Source: Chitinophagaceae bacterium UBA4857 (GTDB lineage: Bacteria > Bacteroidota > Bacteroidia > Chitinophagales > Chitinophagaceae). Taken from it: 12,756 nt of DNA. A program made the translations under genes and the position numbers. The DNA lies in the NCBI GenBank assembly GCA_002399735.1, contig DHEF01000042.1, positions 34,929-47,684 on the forward strand. Direction: 5' to 3'. Below, one piece after another: positions 6,105 to 12,715 of this stretch; the stretch's first letter is position 1; the number at the start of each line of letters is the position of its first letter. The notes beneath the pieces were generated by a model that saw only the letters and a list, made by a program, of their open reading frames with translations, searched no databases and was not told the DNA's origin.

Positions 6105-6533
6105 TTAGTTAACTTTGGAAGTTTTGCCTTTTGTTTTTTCGTAAGTAGCGTAAGCATCCGCAGTTAAAACTTCACCGGTAATATGCACTACTTTAGGTAT
6201 TTGTACACCGGCTAAAGAAATAGTAATGTCTTTATTGATGGTACCAATAGTTGCTGAATTATAAACAACTTTTACTTTACCTGTTTTACCTGGTAAAATT
6301 GGTTCTTTGGGTTTTTCAGGTACTGTGCAACCACAGCTACTTGTTGCATTTGAAATTACAATTGGTTGCTTGCTCGTATTAGTAATTACAAACTCGTATG
6401 CAGCAGGTTCATTATGCTTTACTTTACCAAAATCGTGTGTTTCTTTATTTACTTTAATAAAGTCATCGGCTTTTGTTTGTGCAAAAACGCCGAATGAAAG
6501 TAAAAGTGCTGATGCTAATAAAAACTTTTTCAT
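6105..6533 (-). CDS. Exported DUF1573 (ASH/MSP-like Ig fold) protein, second of a tandem pair
   Basis: A 142-residue secreted protein. Residues 1-19 are a signal peptide (MKKFLLASALLLSFGVFAQ). The DUF1573 domain follows, with THDFGKVKHNEPAAYEFVITN at 32-52, the signature SSCGCTVPEKP at 65-75 and the YNSATIGTINKDITI strand region at 91-105. DUF1573 is an immunoglobulin-like beta-sandwich domain very common in Bacteroidota and without a defined biochemical role. It lies 21 bp downstream of a paralogue on the same strand and is followed by a strong terminator, so the two almost certainly form one operon. The short tail YEKTKGKTSK is lysine-rich and differs from the paralogue. Confidence 0.88.
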   Translation of the reverse strand: MKKFLLASALLLSFGVFAQTKADDFIKVNKETHDFGKVKHNEPAAYEFVITNTSKQPIVISNATSSCGCTVPEKPKEPILPGKTGKVKVVYNSATIGTINKDITISLAGVQIPKVVHITGEVLTADAYATYEKTKGKTSKVN

Positions 6534-6554
6534 GATGTAACGAATGATTAAATA

Positions 6555-7007
6555 TTAAAGGTTTTGTTTTTTCAAAAAATCTACTGATGCATTCACCGGA
6601 GCCGATCCTTCTGGTGCGGCCCAAACAGTTCCTTTTATGTCCAGTTGTTTGTGCATACCACCCGCATAAGTAATGGTGATAGGTTTGTCAAAATAACCGG
6701 TAGCGGCTGCATTGTACCCCACTTTTATTACGGTACTTTTTCCAGGTGCAATGGGTTCACGGCTCCATTCAGGTGTAGTACAACCACAGCTGGCTTGCAC
6801 ACTTTCTAAAACTAAAGGGGAAGAACCGGTGTTAGTAATTTTAAAATTATGGTAAACCGGCTTGCCTTGTGGTATTTTACCAAAGTCAAAAGCGGTTTCC
6901 TTAACTTCTAAAACATCTTTTTTGGGGGCGTTTGTATTGTCAGGATTTTGGGCATATAAGCCAAAACCAGCTGCCAAAAACGTCATAATTAGTAAAAATT
7001 GCTTCAT
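6555..7007 (-). CDS. Exported DUF1573 (ASH/MSP-like Ig fold) protein, first of a tandem pair
   Basis: A 150-residue secreted protein with a signal peptide at 1-20 (MKQFLLIMTFLAAGFGLYAQ) and a DUF1573 domain: ETAFDFGKIPQGKPVYHNF (37-55), the signature ASCGCTTPEW (72-81), EPIAPGKSTVIKVGYNA (84-100). The frame is open 33 bases upstream to 7040, but the ATG at 7007 gives a standard signal peptide, whereas the upstream codons add nothing typical. A 7-of-8 match to the -7 consensus (TACCTTTA, 7036-7029 minus) sits 21 nt before this ATG. The gene is divergent from the fused E1 with a 124 bp spacer. The paralogue downstream shares the same plan, which points to an old tandem duplication. Confidence 0.88.
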   Translation of the reverse strand: MKQFLLIMTFLAAGFGLYAQNPDNTNAPKKDVLEVKETAFDFGKIPQGKPVYHNFKITNTGSSPLVLESVQASCGCTTPEWSREPIAPGKSTVIKVGYNAAATGYFDKPITITYAGGMHKQLDIKGTVWAAPEGSAPVNASVDFLKKQNL

Positions 7008-7119
7008 AATTAGATATTGTACAGTATGTAAAGGTAACAAAAAAGACGAGGGATGGTTGTAATTGGTTGCAAAAACTGCATCAAATTTTTGTAGTTAACA
7101 CTCGTTAGCTGTTTATCCC

Positions 7120-7127
7120 TATTTTTG
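7120..7127 (+). promoter_or_regulatory. Putative -7 promoter element just upstream of the E1 gene
   Basis: TATTTTTG is a full match to TAnnTTTG and ends only 4 nt before the ATG at 7132. If it is used, transcription would begin at or within a few bases of the start codon, giving a leaderless or near-leaderless mRNA. GTTA at 7094-7097, 22 nt further upstream, is a weak candidate -33 box. Confidence 0.5.
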
Positions 7128-7131
7128 CCAC

Positions 7132-9525
7132 ATGGGAAAAGAAACTCCATTAACGGTGCAGGCCAATCAGGAATTGTCTTTCGAAAACTTCCGCCAGGAA
7201 ATTTTGAAGGATTATCGTGTGGTTTGTCTCAGCCGCGAAGCCAGTTTATTAGGCCGCAAAGAAGTACTCACAGGTAAAGCCAAATTTGGCATTTTTGGCG
7301 ATGGGAAGGAAGTAGCGCAGGTTGCTATGGCCAAATTTTTTCGCCCCGGTGACTGGCGCAGTGGTTATTACCGCGACCAAACCTTTCATTTTGCCATAGG
7401 CCAGAGTAATGTACAGCAGTTTTTTGCACAACTATATGCCGATCCGGATATTAAGAACGATACCAATAATGCCGGCCGCCAGATGGTCTCGCATTTTGCT
7501 ACCCAAAATGTTGATAATGAAGGTAATTGGACGGAGCTGATTGATCAAAAAAACACAGCCAGTGACATGGCTCCAACAGCTTCACAGGTTCCACGTTCAT
7601 TGGGTTTGGCCTATGCTTCAAAAGTATTTCGTAACCTGCCTATGCCGGAGAGTTTCAGCACTTTGTCGGACAATGGCAACGAGGTTTGTTTTTGTACTAT
7701 TGGCGATGCATCTACCAGCGAAGGGCATTTTTGGGAAACAGTAAACGCCGCCGGTGTTTTACAGGTGCCGGTAGCTTTTTTTGTTTGGGACGATGGTTAC
7801 GGTATTTCGGTGCCTAAAAAATACCAAACCACTAAAGCTTCTATATCTACCGCTTTAAGTGGTATGCAAAAAGAAAAAGATACTAACGGTATTAATATAT
7901 ATAAAGTGAAAGGGTGGGACTATGCGGGTATGTGCGAAGCCTTTGAAGAAGGCATACGCATAGCTCGTGAAGAACATATTCCCGTATTATTTCATGTTGA
8001 GGAAATTACACAACCACAAGGGCATTCAACATCGGGCAGTCATGAAAGGTATAAAACACAGGAGCGCTTGGCTTGGGAACGTGAGTGGGATGGCTTAAAA
8101 CAAATGCGTGAGTGGATACTACAAAACGCATTAGGCAGTGAGGATGAATTAAGAGAGATTGAAAACACCGCCAAAACAGGTGTAAAAGAAAGTAAAGACA
8201 AAGCATGGGCTGCTTACCAACAACCTATTAAAGCACAGATGGAAGAAGCGGTTAGGTTGTTAAACGAACTGGCCTATAAATTACCAGAGGAAAGTGGCTG
8301 GATTAAAAAGAAAGCACAAGTACTTACCAGCAACCGTGAACCGTTACGCAGAGATATTTTAAAAACCCTGCACGACGTAGTAGTGTACAAAGAAACTACC
8401 GAAGCGGTTAAGGATATACAGTCTTATTATAAAGACTTACTGGCGCAAAATAAAGAATTATATAACTCGCATTTATACAACGAAGGCCCTAAAGCGGCAT
8501 TAAAAGTACCGGAAGTAAAAGCCGTTTTTGATGATGCCCCAAAAACGCTTAATGGCTATGAAGTGTTAAATAAATATTTTGACCAGCTATTTGCCAGCAA
8601 CCCTAAAGTGGTAGCATTTGGCGAAGACCTTGGTTTTATTGGCGATGTTAACCAGGGCTTTAGCGGTTTGCAGGCAAAACATGGCGATATACGCATTTTT
8701 GATACCGGTATACGGGAGTTAACCATCATGGGGCAGGGGATAGGTTTGGCTTTGCGTGGCTTACGTCCCATTGCTGAAATACAATATATTGATTATGTAT
8801 TGTATGGCTTACAACCATTAAGCGATGATGTAGCAACCTTACATTACCGTACTTATGGCCGCCAAAGTTGTCCGTTAATTGTACGTACCCGTGGCCACCG
8901 GTTAGAAGGTATATGGCATAGCGGTTCACCAATGGCTATGATGATAAACTCTCTACGCGGCATGTACTTATGTGTACCCCGTAACATGACACAGGCCGTA
9001 GGTATGTACAATACATTACTGCAAAGTAACGACCCGGGTATTGTGGTAGAATGTTTAAACGGTTATCGCTTAAAAGAAACACCACCATCCAATTTACTGG
9101 AAATGACGGTACCATTAGGTGTGCCGGAAGTAATAAAACAAGGTAATGATATTACCATCGTTTCTTATGGTTCTACCTTGCGTATTATTCAAGAGTCTGT
9201 TAACTCATTAGAGGCTACAGGCATTAGTTGCGAAATAATCGACGTACAAACTTTGCTACCTTTCGATATTAACCATGTTATTGTTGAATCGTTGAAAAAA
9301 ACAAGTCGTATTGTGTTTATTGACGAAGATGTACCGGGTGGTGCAGCAGCTTACATGTTTAATAAAGTAATGGAAGAGCAAGGTGGTTACCGTTATTTAG
9401 ATGTAGCACCACGTACCATTACGGCCAAAGCGCACAGGCCGGCTTACGGTAGCGATGGCGATTACTTTAGCAAACCCAACGCCGAAGACATTGAAACGGT
9501 TATCCGTGAAATGATGGCCGAATAA
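7132..9525 (+). CDS. Fused E1 alpha/beta subunit of a branched-chain-type 2-oxoacid dehydrogenase
   Basis: A 797-residue thiamine diphosphate enzyme joining E1-alpha and E1-beta, which are separate proteins in most branched-chain or pyruvate dehydrogenase complexes. It should decarboxylate a 2-oxoacid and pass the acyl group to the lipoyl domain of an E2 partner in the cytoplasm. The alpha half carries the ThDP-binding stretch GDASTSEGHFWETVNAAGVL (191-210) ending WDDGYGIS (219-226), then GHSTSGSHERYK (297-308). A helical charged linker spans roughly 310-470. The beta half has FGEDLGFIGDVNQGF from about 496, FDTGIRE near 523-529 and RTRGHRLEGIWHSGSP. The textbook GDG...NN motif is GDA...DD here, which I believe is a lineage variant. 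No E2, E3 or other pathway gene is nearby, so the substrate is inferred. It is monocistronic with its own terminator. Confidence 0.88.
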   Translation: MGKETPLTVQANQELSFENFRQEILKDYRVVCLSREASLLGRKEVLTGKAKFGIFGDGKEVAQVAMAKFFRPGDWRSGYYRDQTFHFAIGQSNVQQFFAQLYADPDIKNDTNNAGRQMVSHFATQNVDNEGNWTELIDQKNTASDMAPTASQVPRSLGLAYASKVFRNLPMPESFSTLSDNGNEVCFCTIGDASTSEGHFWETVNAAGVLQVPVAFFVWDDGYGISVPKKYQTTKASISTALSGMQKEKDTNGINIYKVKGWDYAGMCEAFEEGIRIAREEHIPVLFHVEEITQPQGHSTSGSHERYKTQERLAWEREWDGLKQMREWILQNALGSEDELREIENTAKTGVKESKDKAWAAYQQPIKAQMEEAVRLLNELAYKLPEESGWIKKKAQVLTSNREPLRRDILKTLHDVVVYKETTEAVKDIQSYYKDLLAQNKELYNSHLYNEGPKAALKVPEVKAVFDDAPKTLNGYEVLNKYFDQLFASNPKVVAFGEDLGFIGDVNQGFSGLQAKHGDIRIFDTGIRELTIMGQGIGLALRGLRPIAEIQYIDYVLYGLQPLSDDVATLHYRTYGRQSCPLIVRTRGHRLEGIWHSGSPMAMMINSLRGMYLCVPRNMTQAVGMYNTLLQSNDPGIVVECLNGYRLKETPPSNLLEMTVPLGVPEVIKQGNDITIVSYGSTLRIIQESVNSLEATGISCEIIDVQTLLPFDINHVIVESLKKTSRIVFIDEDVPGGAAAYMFNKVMEEQGGYRYLDVAPRTITAKAHRPAYGSDGDYFSKPNAEDIETVIREMMAE

Positions 9526-9535
9526 AATTAGTTAC

Positions 9536-9561
9536 ACCTCCTGGAAAACAGGAGGTTTTTT
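9536..9561 (+). terminator. Rho-independent terminator after the fused E1 gene
   Basis: ACCTCCTG (9536-9543) pairs with CAGGAGGT (9549-9556) around a GAAAA loop, followed by a T-run through 9561. It starts 10 bp after the E1 stop codon. Confidence 0.92.
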
Positions 9562-9621
9562 ATTTTTAAGTTCAACTGCATTACTACTATCATCGTCTGT
9601 TGTAACCCGATAGGGTTGGGG

Positions 9622-9652
9622 TTAAATTTATTTCCAGTGGAAATGAATTTAA
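9622..9652. repeat. Long near-perfect AT-rich hairpin
   Basis: Positions 9622-9635 pair with 9639-9652 as a 14-bp stem (13 Watson-Crick pairs and one T-G wobble, 9629 with 9645) around the 3-nt loop AGT. The stem end near the loop reads TTTCC/GGAAA. No T-tract follows, and the E1 terminator is already 61 bp upstream, so it is probably not a terminator. It adjoins a copy of the dispersed repeat and a smaller hairpin at 9604-9617. Confidence 0.65.
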
Positions 9653-9670
9653 TACTCTCACTTGTACGTT

Positions 9671-9696
9671 CGGTAATTCTATTGGGCATTGTGTTA
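9671..9696 (+). repeat. Partial copy of dispersed intergenic repeat (left part)
   Basis: TAATTCTATTGGGCATTGTG from 9673 matches the reverse complement of 12716-12739 at 20 of 21 bases, and its first 15 bases match 4890-4904 with one difference. Just upstream, CTTGTAC (9661-9667) matches 4878-4884 at nearly the same spacing, so homology to the 4865-4904 copy probably continues to the left in degenerate form. Confidence 0.65.
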
Positions 9697-9728
9697 GTGT
9701 TATTATGATATGCGCAAACTCGCATTTC

Positions 9729-9759
9729 CAAATCATCAAATCACCAAATCACCAAATTG
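9729..9759 (+). repeat. 8-bp tandem repeat (CAAATCAC, nearly four units)
   Basis: Units are CAAATCAT (9729-9736), CAAATCAC (9737-9744), CAAATCAC (9745-9752) and the partial unit CAAATTG (9753-9759). It lies 43 bp upstream of the dodecin-like gene, so a change in unit number would alter the distance between that gene and its upstream DNA. No function is visible. Confidence 0.75.
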
Positions 9760-9802
9760 TTTTCTTAACTTCAAGCATTGTTCATTTAAAAAAACATAAG
9801 CT

Positions 9803-10003
9803 ATGCCTATTGTAAAAGTTATCGAAGTAATTGCTTCTTCCGAAATTGGAATTGATGATGCTATTCAACAAGCCGTAACCGAAGCATCAAAAACAATCCG
9901 TAATATCGATTCGGTGTATGTAAAAGATATTAAAGCACACGTAAAAGATGGTAAAATCAGTACTTATGGTATTGTAGCAAAAATATCGTTTCGTATAGAT
10001 TAA
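9803..10003 (+). CDS. Dodecin-family small protein lacking the usual flavin-stacking Trp
   Basis: A 66-residue protein that fits dodecin closely: VIEVIASSEIGIDDAIQQAV (6-25), EASKTIRNIDSVYVKDIKAH (27-46), VKDGKISTYGIVAKISFRI (47-65). Dodecins form hollow 12-subunit spheres that store or buffer flavins (or CoA in some species) in the cytoplasm. In well-studied dodecins a Trp in the segment KTxRxxDWFEVK stacks on the flavin. Here the aligned residue is Ser37 (IDSVYVK), and the protein contains no Trp at all. It may therefore bind flavin differently, bind another ligand, or only assemble. The start ATG yields the normal family N-terminus. It is monocistronic: repeats lie upstream, and a strong terminator follows within 25 bp. 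Confidence 0.9.
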   Translation: MPIVKVIEVIASSEIGIDDAIQQAVTEASKTIRNIDSVYVKDIKAHVKDGKISTYGIVAKISFRID

Positions 10004-10022
10004 TAGTACACTTATTTGTAAT

Positions 10023-10053
10023 AAAGGTCCGCAAATGCGGGCCTTTGTTTTTT
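10023..10053 (+). terminator. Rho-independent terminator after the dodecin-like gene
   Basis: AAAGGTCCGC (10023-10032) pairs with GCGGGCCTTT (10037-10046) over 10 bp with one T-G wobble, loop AAAT, then G and six T residues (10048-10053). Confidence 0.92.
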
Positions 10054-10134
10054 GTAGCATACATAAGCTTTGTTTTATACGATTAACTAAAAAGTTTAAA
10101 CAGAAGTAATACCTTAGCTAATAAACCAACCAAT

Positions 10135-10755
10135 TTGCAAACGGATTTTTTACGCATTATAGACATACTGGGTACTTTTGCTTTTGCTGTATCAGGGGCA
10201 TCCATGGCTATTAATAAAAAGCTGGATGTGTTTGGTGTATTGGTTATTGCCTTTGTTACTTCGGTTGGTGGGGGTACTATACGGGATGTAATGATTGGTA
10301 ACCTGCCGGTTAACTGGTTGCAAAATGAAGTAACGATTCTTGTTATTTTAATAGCTACCGGCATTACGTTATTCTTTCGGCATAAACTACAACAACTACC
10401 GGTAACGCTGTTTTTATTTGATGCATTGGGTATTGGTTTGTTTACCATTGTTGGTGTGGAACTGGCGGTTGAAAAACAATTTAGTATTGGTATTTGTATA
10501 TCATTAGGCACTATTACTGCTTGTTTTGGTGGTGTATTGCGTGATGTGTTATTAAACCAGGTGCCGTTAATTTTTAGAAAAGAAATTTATGCTACCGCTT
10601 GCGTAGCAGGGGCATTAATTTATTTCTTATTCAGGGCTTTACATGTTGATACGGGACTAACCAAAATACTTTGTATTATGAGCATTGTGCTTATTCGTGT
10701 ATTAGCCGTAAAGTATAAGTGGGCTATTCCACAAATTGGTAGTTTAAAAAAGTAA
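10135..10755 (+). CDS. TRIC/UPF0126 family membrane protein (trimeric cation channel-like)
   Basis: A 206-residue inner-membrane protein with about seven hydrophobic helices. It contains the two pseudo-repeated glycine motifs of the UPF0126/TRIC family, GGGTIRD at 45-51 and GGVLRD at 132-137, each following a long hydrophobic stretch. Prokaryotic TRIC proteins form trimeric monovalent-cation channels; some UPF0126 members have been linked to amino-acid transport, so the substrate is open. The start is TTG at 10135 (TTG CAA ACG GAT TTT). The frame is open back to 10087 without an ATG, and the next in-frame ATG (10204) would remove the first helix. The TTG fits the family N-terminus (QTDFLRIIDILGTFAFAVSG). 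It is followed 2 bp later by the PhzF-family gene, so the two are cotranscribed. Confidence 0.9.
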   Translation: MQTDFLRIIDILGTFAFAVSGASMAINKKLDVFGVLVIAFVTSVGGGTIRDVMIGNLPVNWLQNEVTILVILIATGITLFFRHKLQQLPVTLFLFDALGIGLFTIVGVELAVEKQFSIGICISLGTITACFGGVLRDVLLNQVPLIFRKEIYATACVAGALIYFLFRALHVDTGLTKILCIMSIVLIRVLAVKYKWAIPQIGSLKK

Positions 10756-10757
10756 TC

Positions 10758-11576
10758 ATGAAATTGACAATATATCAGGTAGATGCATTTAGTAATAAAG
10801 TTTTTGGTGGTAATCCTGCTGCAGTAATTCCGTTAGAAAAATGGATAAGCGACAACTTAATGCAACAACTGGCCATGGAAAATAATCTGGCGGAAACAGT
10901 GTTCTTTGTGCCTGAAAAAGATGGCTTTGCTATTCGTTGGTTTACACCCGAAAGTGAAATTAACTTATGCGGTCATGCTACATTAGCCAGTGCTTATGTG
11001 TTATTTGAAAAACTTGGTTACAAAGAAACTCAAATTACTTTTTACTCGCAAAGTGGCCCGTTGGTAGTTACAAAATTAAATGGCGAAACCACCACAACAG
11101 CTTTTAAAGCCGAGATGGATTTCTCTTCCTGGATGCCCGTGAAGTTTGATGATTACCCACAAGAAATGGCGCAAGCCTTGGGTGTTAAAGAAATAGTTGG
11201 GGCTTACAAAAAACGTGATTTAATAATTGAGTTACAGGATGAAGTAGCTGTACAACAAGCTATTCCCGATTTTACATTACTTAAAAAATTAGGGTACAAA
11301 GTAATTATTACTGCAACGGGCAAAACAGTTGATTTTGTTTCTCGCTTTTTTGCACCTACAGTTGGTATAGATGAAGATCCGGTAACCGGTTCGGCACATG
11401 CACAGCTAATTCCTTTTTGGAGTAATAAATTGGGCAAAACAACCATGGAAGCTAAACAACTATCTAAACGTGGCGGCCATTTATGGGTGCAACAAAAAGG
11501 GGATAGAGTAATAATGGGAGGTTATTGTGTATTTTACATGCAAGGTGAGGTAGTATTGCCGGATAGTCTTGGTTAA
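10758..11576 (+). CDS. PhzF-family isomerase/epimerase-like enzyme
   Basis: A 272-residue cytoplasmic protein with the two-lobed diaminopimelate-epimerase-like fold of the PhzF family. Signatures are VDAFSNKVFGGNPAAV (8-23), NNLAETVF (42-49) with Glu46 at the position of the catalytic Glu of PhzF, CGHATLASA (71-79), DEDPVTGSAH (205-214) and RGGHLWV (238-244). PhzF itself isomerises trans-2,3-dihydro-3-hydroxyanthranilate in phenazine synthesis. No phenazine gene is nearby, and stand-alone family members are common, so the actual substrate is unknown. The ATG lies 2 bp after the TRIC stop, implying translational coupling. The TAA stop overlaps the TAA of the convergent DCC gene within one TTAA. 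Confidence 0.92.
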   Translation: MKLTIYQVDAFSNKVFGGNPAAVIPLEKWISDNLMQQLAMENNLAETVFFVPEKDGFAIRWFTPESEINLCGHATLASAYVLFEKLGYKETQITFYSQSGPLVVTKLNGETTTTAFKAEMDFSSWMPVKFDDYPQEMAQALGVKEIVGAYKKRDLIIELQDEVAVQQAIPDFTLLKKLGYKVIITATGKTVDFVSRFFAPTVGIDEDPVTGSAHAQLIPFWSNKLGKTTMEAKQLSKRGGHLWVQQKGDRVIMGGYCVFYMQGEVVLPDSLG

Positions 11577-11980
11577 TGTAAAAACCGGGCTTCTAATTCA
11601 GGTGTAGGTATCATGCATTCATCTTGTTTGCCAAACCATTTATAACGATTATTGGCTATAAAACGGTACACGGCATTACGAATAAAAGGTGGTACAATTA
11701 AAAAGCCATACAGTAGTTTAAAACCACCGCTTAAATACTTACTTACATGTAACGCTGCGGTTGATTGTGTATGTGCCTTGCCATTTTCAATAAACACAAA
11801 GGAATTCAGCGATTTATCGGTAAGGTTGTGCTGCTGTAACAATTTTTTTCCGGCTTCGCTTTGCAAGGCTGCAAAGTGTATCTGCTTTTGCTTATCGTGT
11901 TTAATAACAAATTGTACGCTGCGGTTACACAAGTTACAAACACCATCAAAAAGTATTATTAAATCAGGCAATGCCGGCAT
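11573..11980 (-). CDS. DCC-family (DUF393) thiol-disulfide oxidoreductase-like protein
   Basis: A 135-residue protein of the DCC family, named for the motif visible here as FDGVCNLCNRSVQF (11-24): Asp12, Cys15 and Cys18 form a thioredoxin-like CxxC near the N-terminus. The rest fits the family: IHFAALQSEAGKKLL, a YRFIANNRYKWFGK segment and a C-terminal PELEARFLH. The family is predicted to exchange thiols and disulfides, but its substrates are poorly known. There is no signal peptide, and one moderately hydrophobic segment (FKLLYGFLIVPPFI) could touch the membrane. The length is typical. A full-match -7 element overlaps the stop codon of the upstream hydrolase gene, 16 bp before this ATG, so it may have its own promoter as well as readthrough. 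Confidence 0.9.
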   Translation of the reverse strand: MPALPDLIILFDGVCNLCNRSVQFVIKHDKQKQIHFAALQSEAGKKLLQQHNLTDKSLNSFVFIENGKAHTQSTAALHVSKYLSGGFKLLYGFLIVPPFIRNAVYRFIANNRYKWFGKQDECMIPTPELEARFLH

Positions 11981-11991
11981 GTAATTTTTTA

Positions 11992-11999
11992 CAAAGTTA
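11992..11999 (-). promoter_or_regulatory. Putative -7 promoter element for the DCC-family gene
   Basis: Minus-strand TAACTTTG is a full TAnnTTTG match ending 11 nt before the DCC ATG. Its first three bases are the stop codon (TAA, 11999-11997) of the upstream alpha/beta hydrolase. The best -33 candidate (TTTG further upstream) is too close, about 12 nt, so support rests on the -7 box. Confidence 0.4.
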
Positions 12000-12641
12000 A
12001 TCCAATGAAGCCAAAATATAATTACTTACCTCATCGGCCCGGTTCATCACCATCATATGAGTACCATCTTTTACAATATGGGTGGCCTTAATTTTTTTAA
12101 TAGGAAATACCTGATCCTTATCACCATGAATATGCACAATATTATCAGGTTGCCAGTTATTTTTCCAGGTTACAATCTGGTTAATGGACCAGCTTAAATA
12201 ATCTTTATCTACACTGCGGCGGTAGGCATTGGCAAAATCTCTTTCGCTTTCGTTGGTTACGCCCAAACGTTTATTGGCAAGGTTTTCTGAGAATCTGTTG
12301 GGTTTGCTCGGGCTTATTTTATGTAAACGTAACTTTCCGGAAATACCCATCCATTTAGGCCTTTCAAAGTGGGTTTTTATACTGGAAATGAGGATGATTT
12401 TTTTAATGGGTCTCAACCTGGCAATTTCAATACTCATCATTCCCCCAAAGGAAACACCAATAAGTATGGGGTTTTCTTCTGTTACAGGTGCTATCATACG
12501 GCGGGCATACTCCTCCAGCGTTTCTTTATCATTGGGTTTAAGCCAGGGCAAATGTTTTAACTCCCAACCCGGTAATACCAGGTTACGAAAAATTTTCTCA
12601 TCGGTTCCTAAACCTCCTATGCAATATACAGTTTGAGACAT
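11997..12641 (-). CDS. Small alpha/beta hydrolase
   Basis: A 214-residue cytoplasmic alpha/beta-hydrolase. The nucleophile elbow is GVSFGG at 62-67 with Ser64. The likely catalytic acid is Asp174 or Asp176 in IHGDKDQVFP (171-180), and the His is His195 in KDGTHMMVMN (191-200). An oxyanion-loop GG follows the first strand (VYCIGGLGTDE). At 214 residues it is short, with a modest helical cap (about 95-160). The substrate is unknown; esterases and thioesterases are possible. The frame opens two codons earlier at a TTG (12647), but ATG 12641 is preferred because a -7 box occupies 12652-12645. It lies 16 bp upstream of the DCC gene on the same strand. Confidence 0.85.
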   Translation of the reverse strand: MSQTVYCIGGLGTDEKIFRNLVLPGWELKHLPWLKPNDKETLEEYARRMIAPVTEENPILIGVSFGGMMSIEIARLRPIKKIILISSIKTHFERPKWMGISGKLRLHKISPSKPNRFSENLANKRLGVTNESERDFANAYRRSVDKDYLSWSINQIVTWKNNWQPDNIVHIHGDKDQVFPIKKIKATHIVKDGTHMMVMNRADEVSNYILASLD

Positions 12642-12644
12642 AAG

Positions 12645-12652
12645 CAAAATTA
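12645..12652 (-). promoter_or_regulatory. Putative -7 promoter element just upstream of the alpha/beta hydrolase gene
   Basis: Minus-strand TAATTTTG is a full TAnnTTTG match ending 3 nt before the ATG at 12641. As with the fused E1 gene, initiation here would give an almost leaderless transcript. Upstream, TTTT about 22 nt away is the only -33 candidate. The match also argues against the in-frame TTG at 12647 as the start. Confidence 0.45.
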
Positions 12653-12715
12653 AGGATAATAATGTGCTTTATATAAAACCTACTTCATTGACTTTTTTTG
12701 TTGAGTGGCAAAGAC

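Larger units (their letters stand above)
9526..9802. other. Non-coding region rich in repeats
   Basis: The 277 bp between the E1 and dodecin-like genes hold, in order, the E1 terminator, a small hairpin (AACCC 9604-9608 with GGGTT 9613-9617), a long AT-rich hairpin (9622-9652), a copy of the dispersed repeat (about 9651-9696) and an 8-bp tandem repeat (9729-9759). A 67-codon minus-strand open frame crosses the terminator and the repeats and is not credible. No promoter match is convincing. Confidence 0.6.

Noticed and set aside
9729..9759. CRISPR-like array
   Set aside because: Units are 8 bp and contiguous with no spacers; no cas genes are present.
10083..10511. 142-codon minus-strand open frame
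   Set aside because: It lies antisense to the clear TRIC-family gene, and its Ser/Pro/Thr-rich translation looks like a shadow of that membrane protein.
10758..11576. Phenazine biosynthesis locus
   Set aside because: Only a PhzF-family protein is present; no other phz genes lie nearby, and stand-alone PhzF-like enzymes are widespread in non-producers.
12229..12636. 135-codon plus-strand open frame
   Set aside because: Antisense to the alpha/beta hydrolase, which has a full catalytic motif set; no domain recognised in the antisense product.
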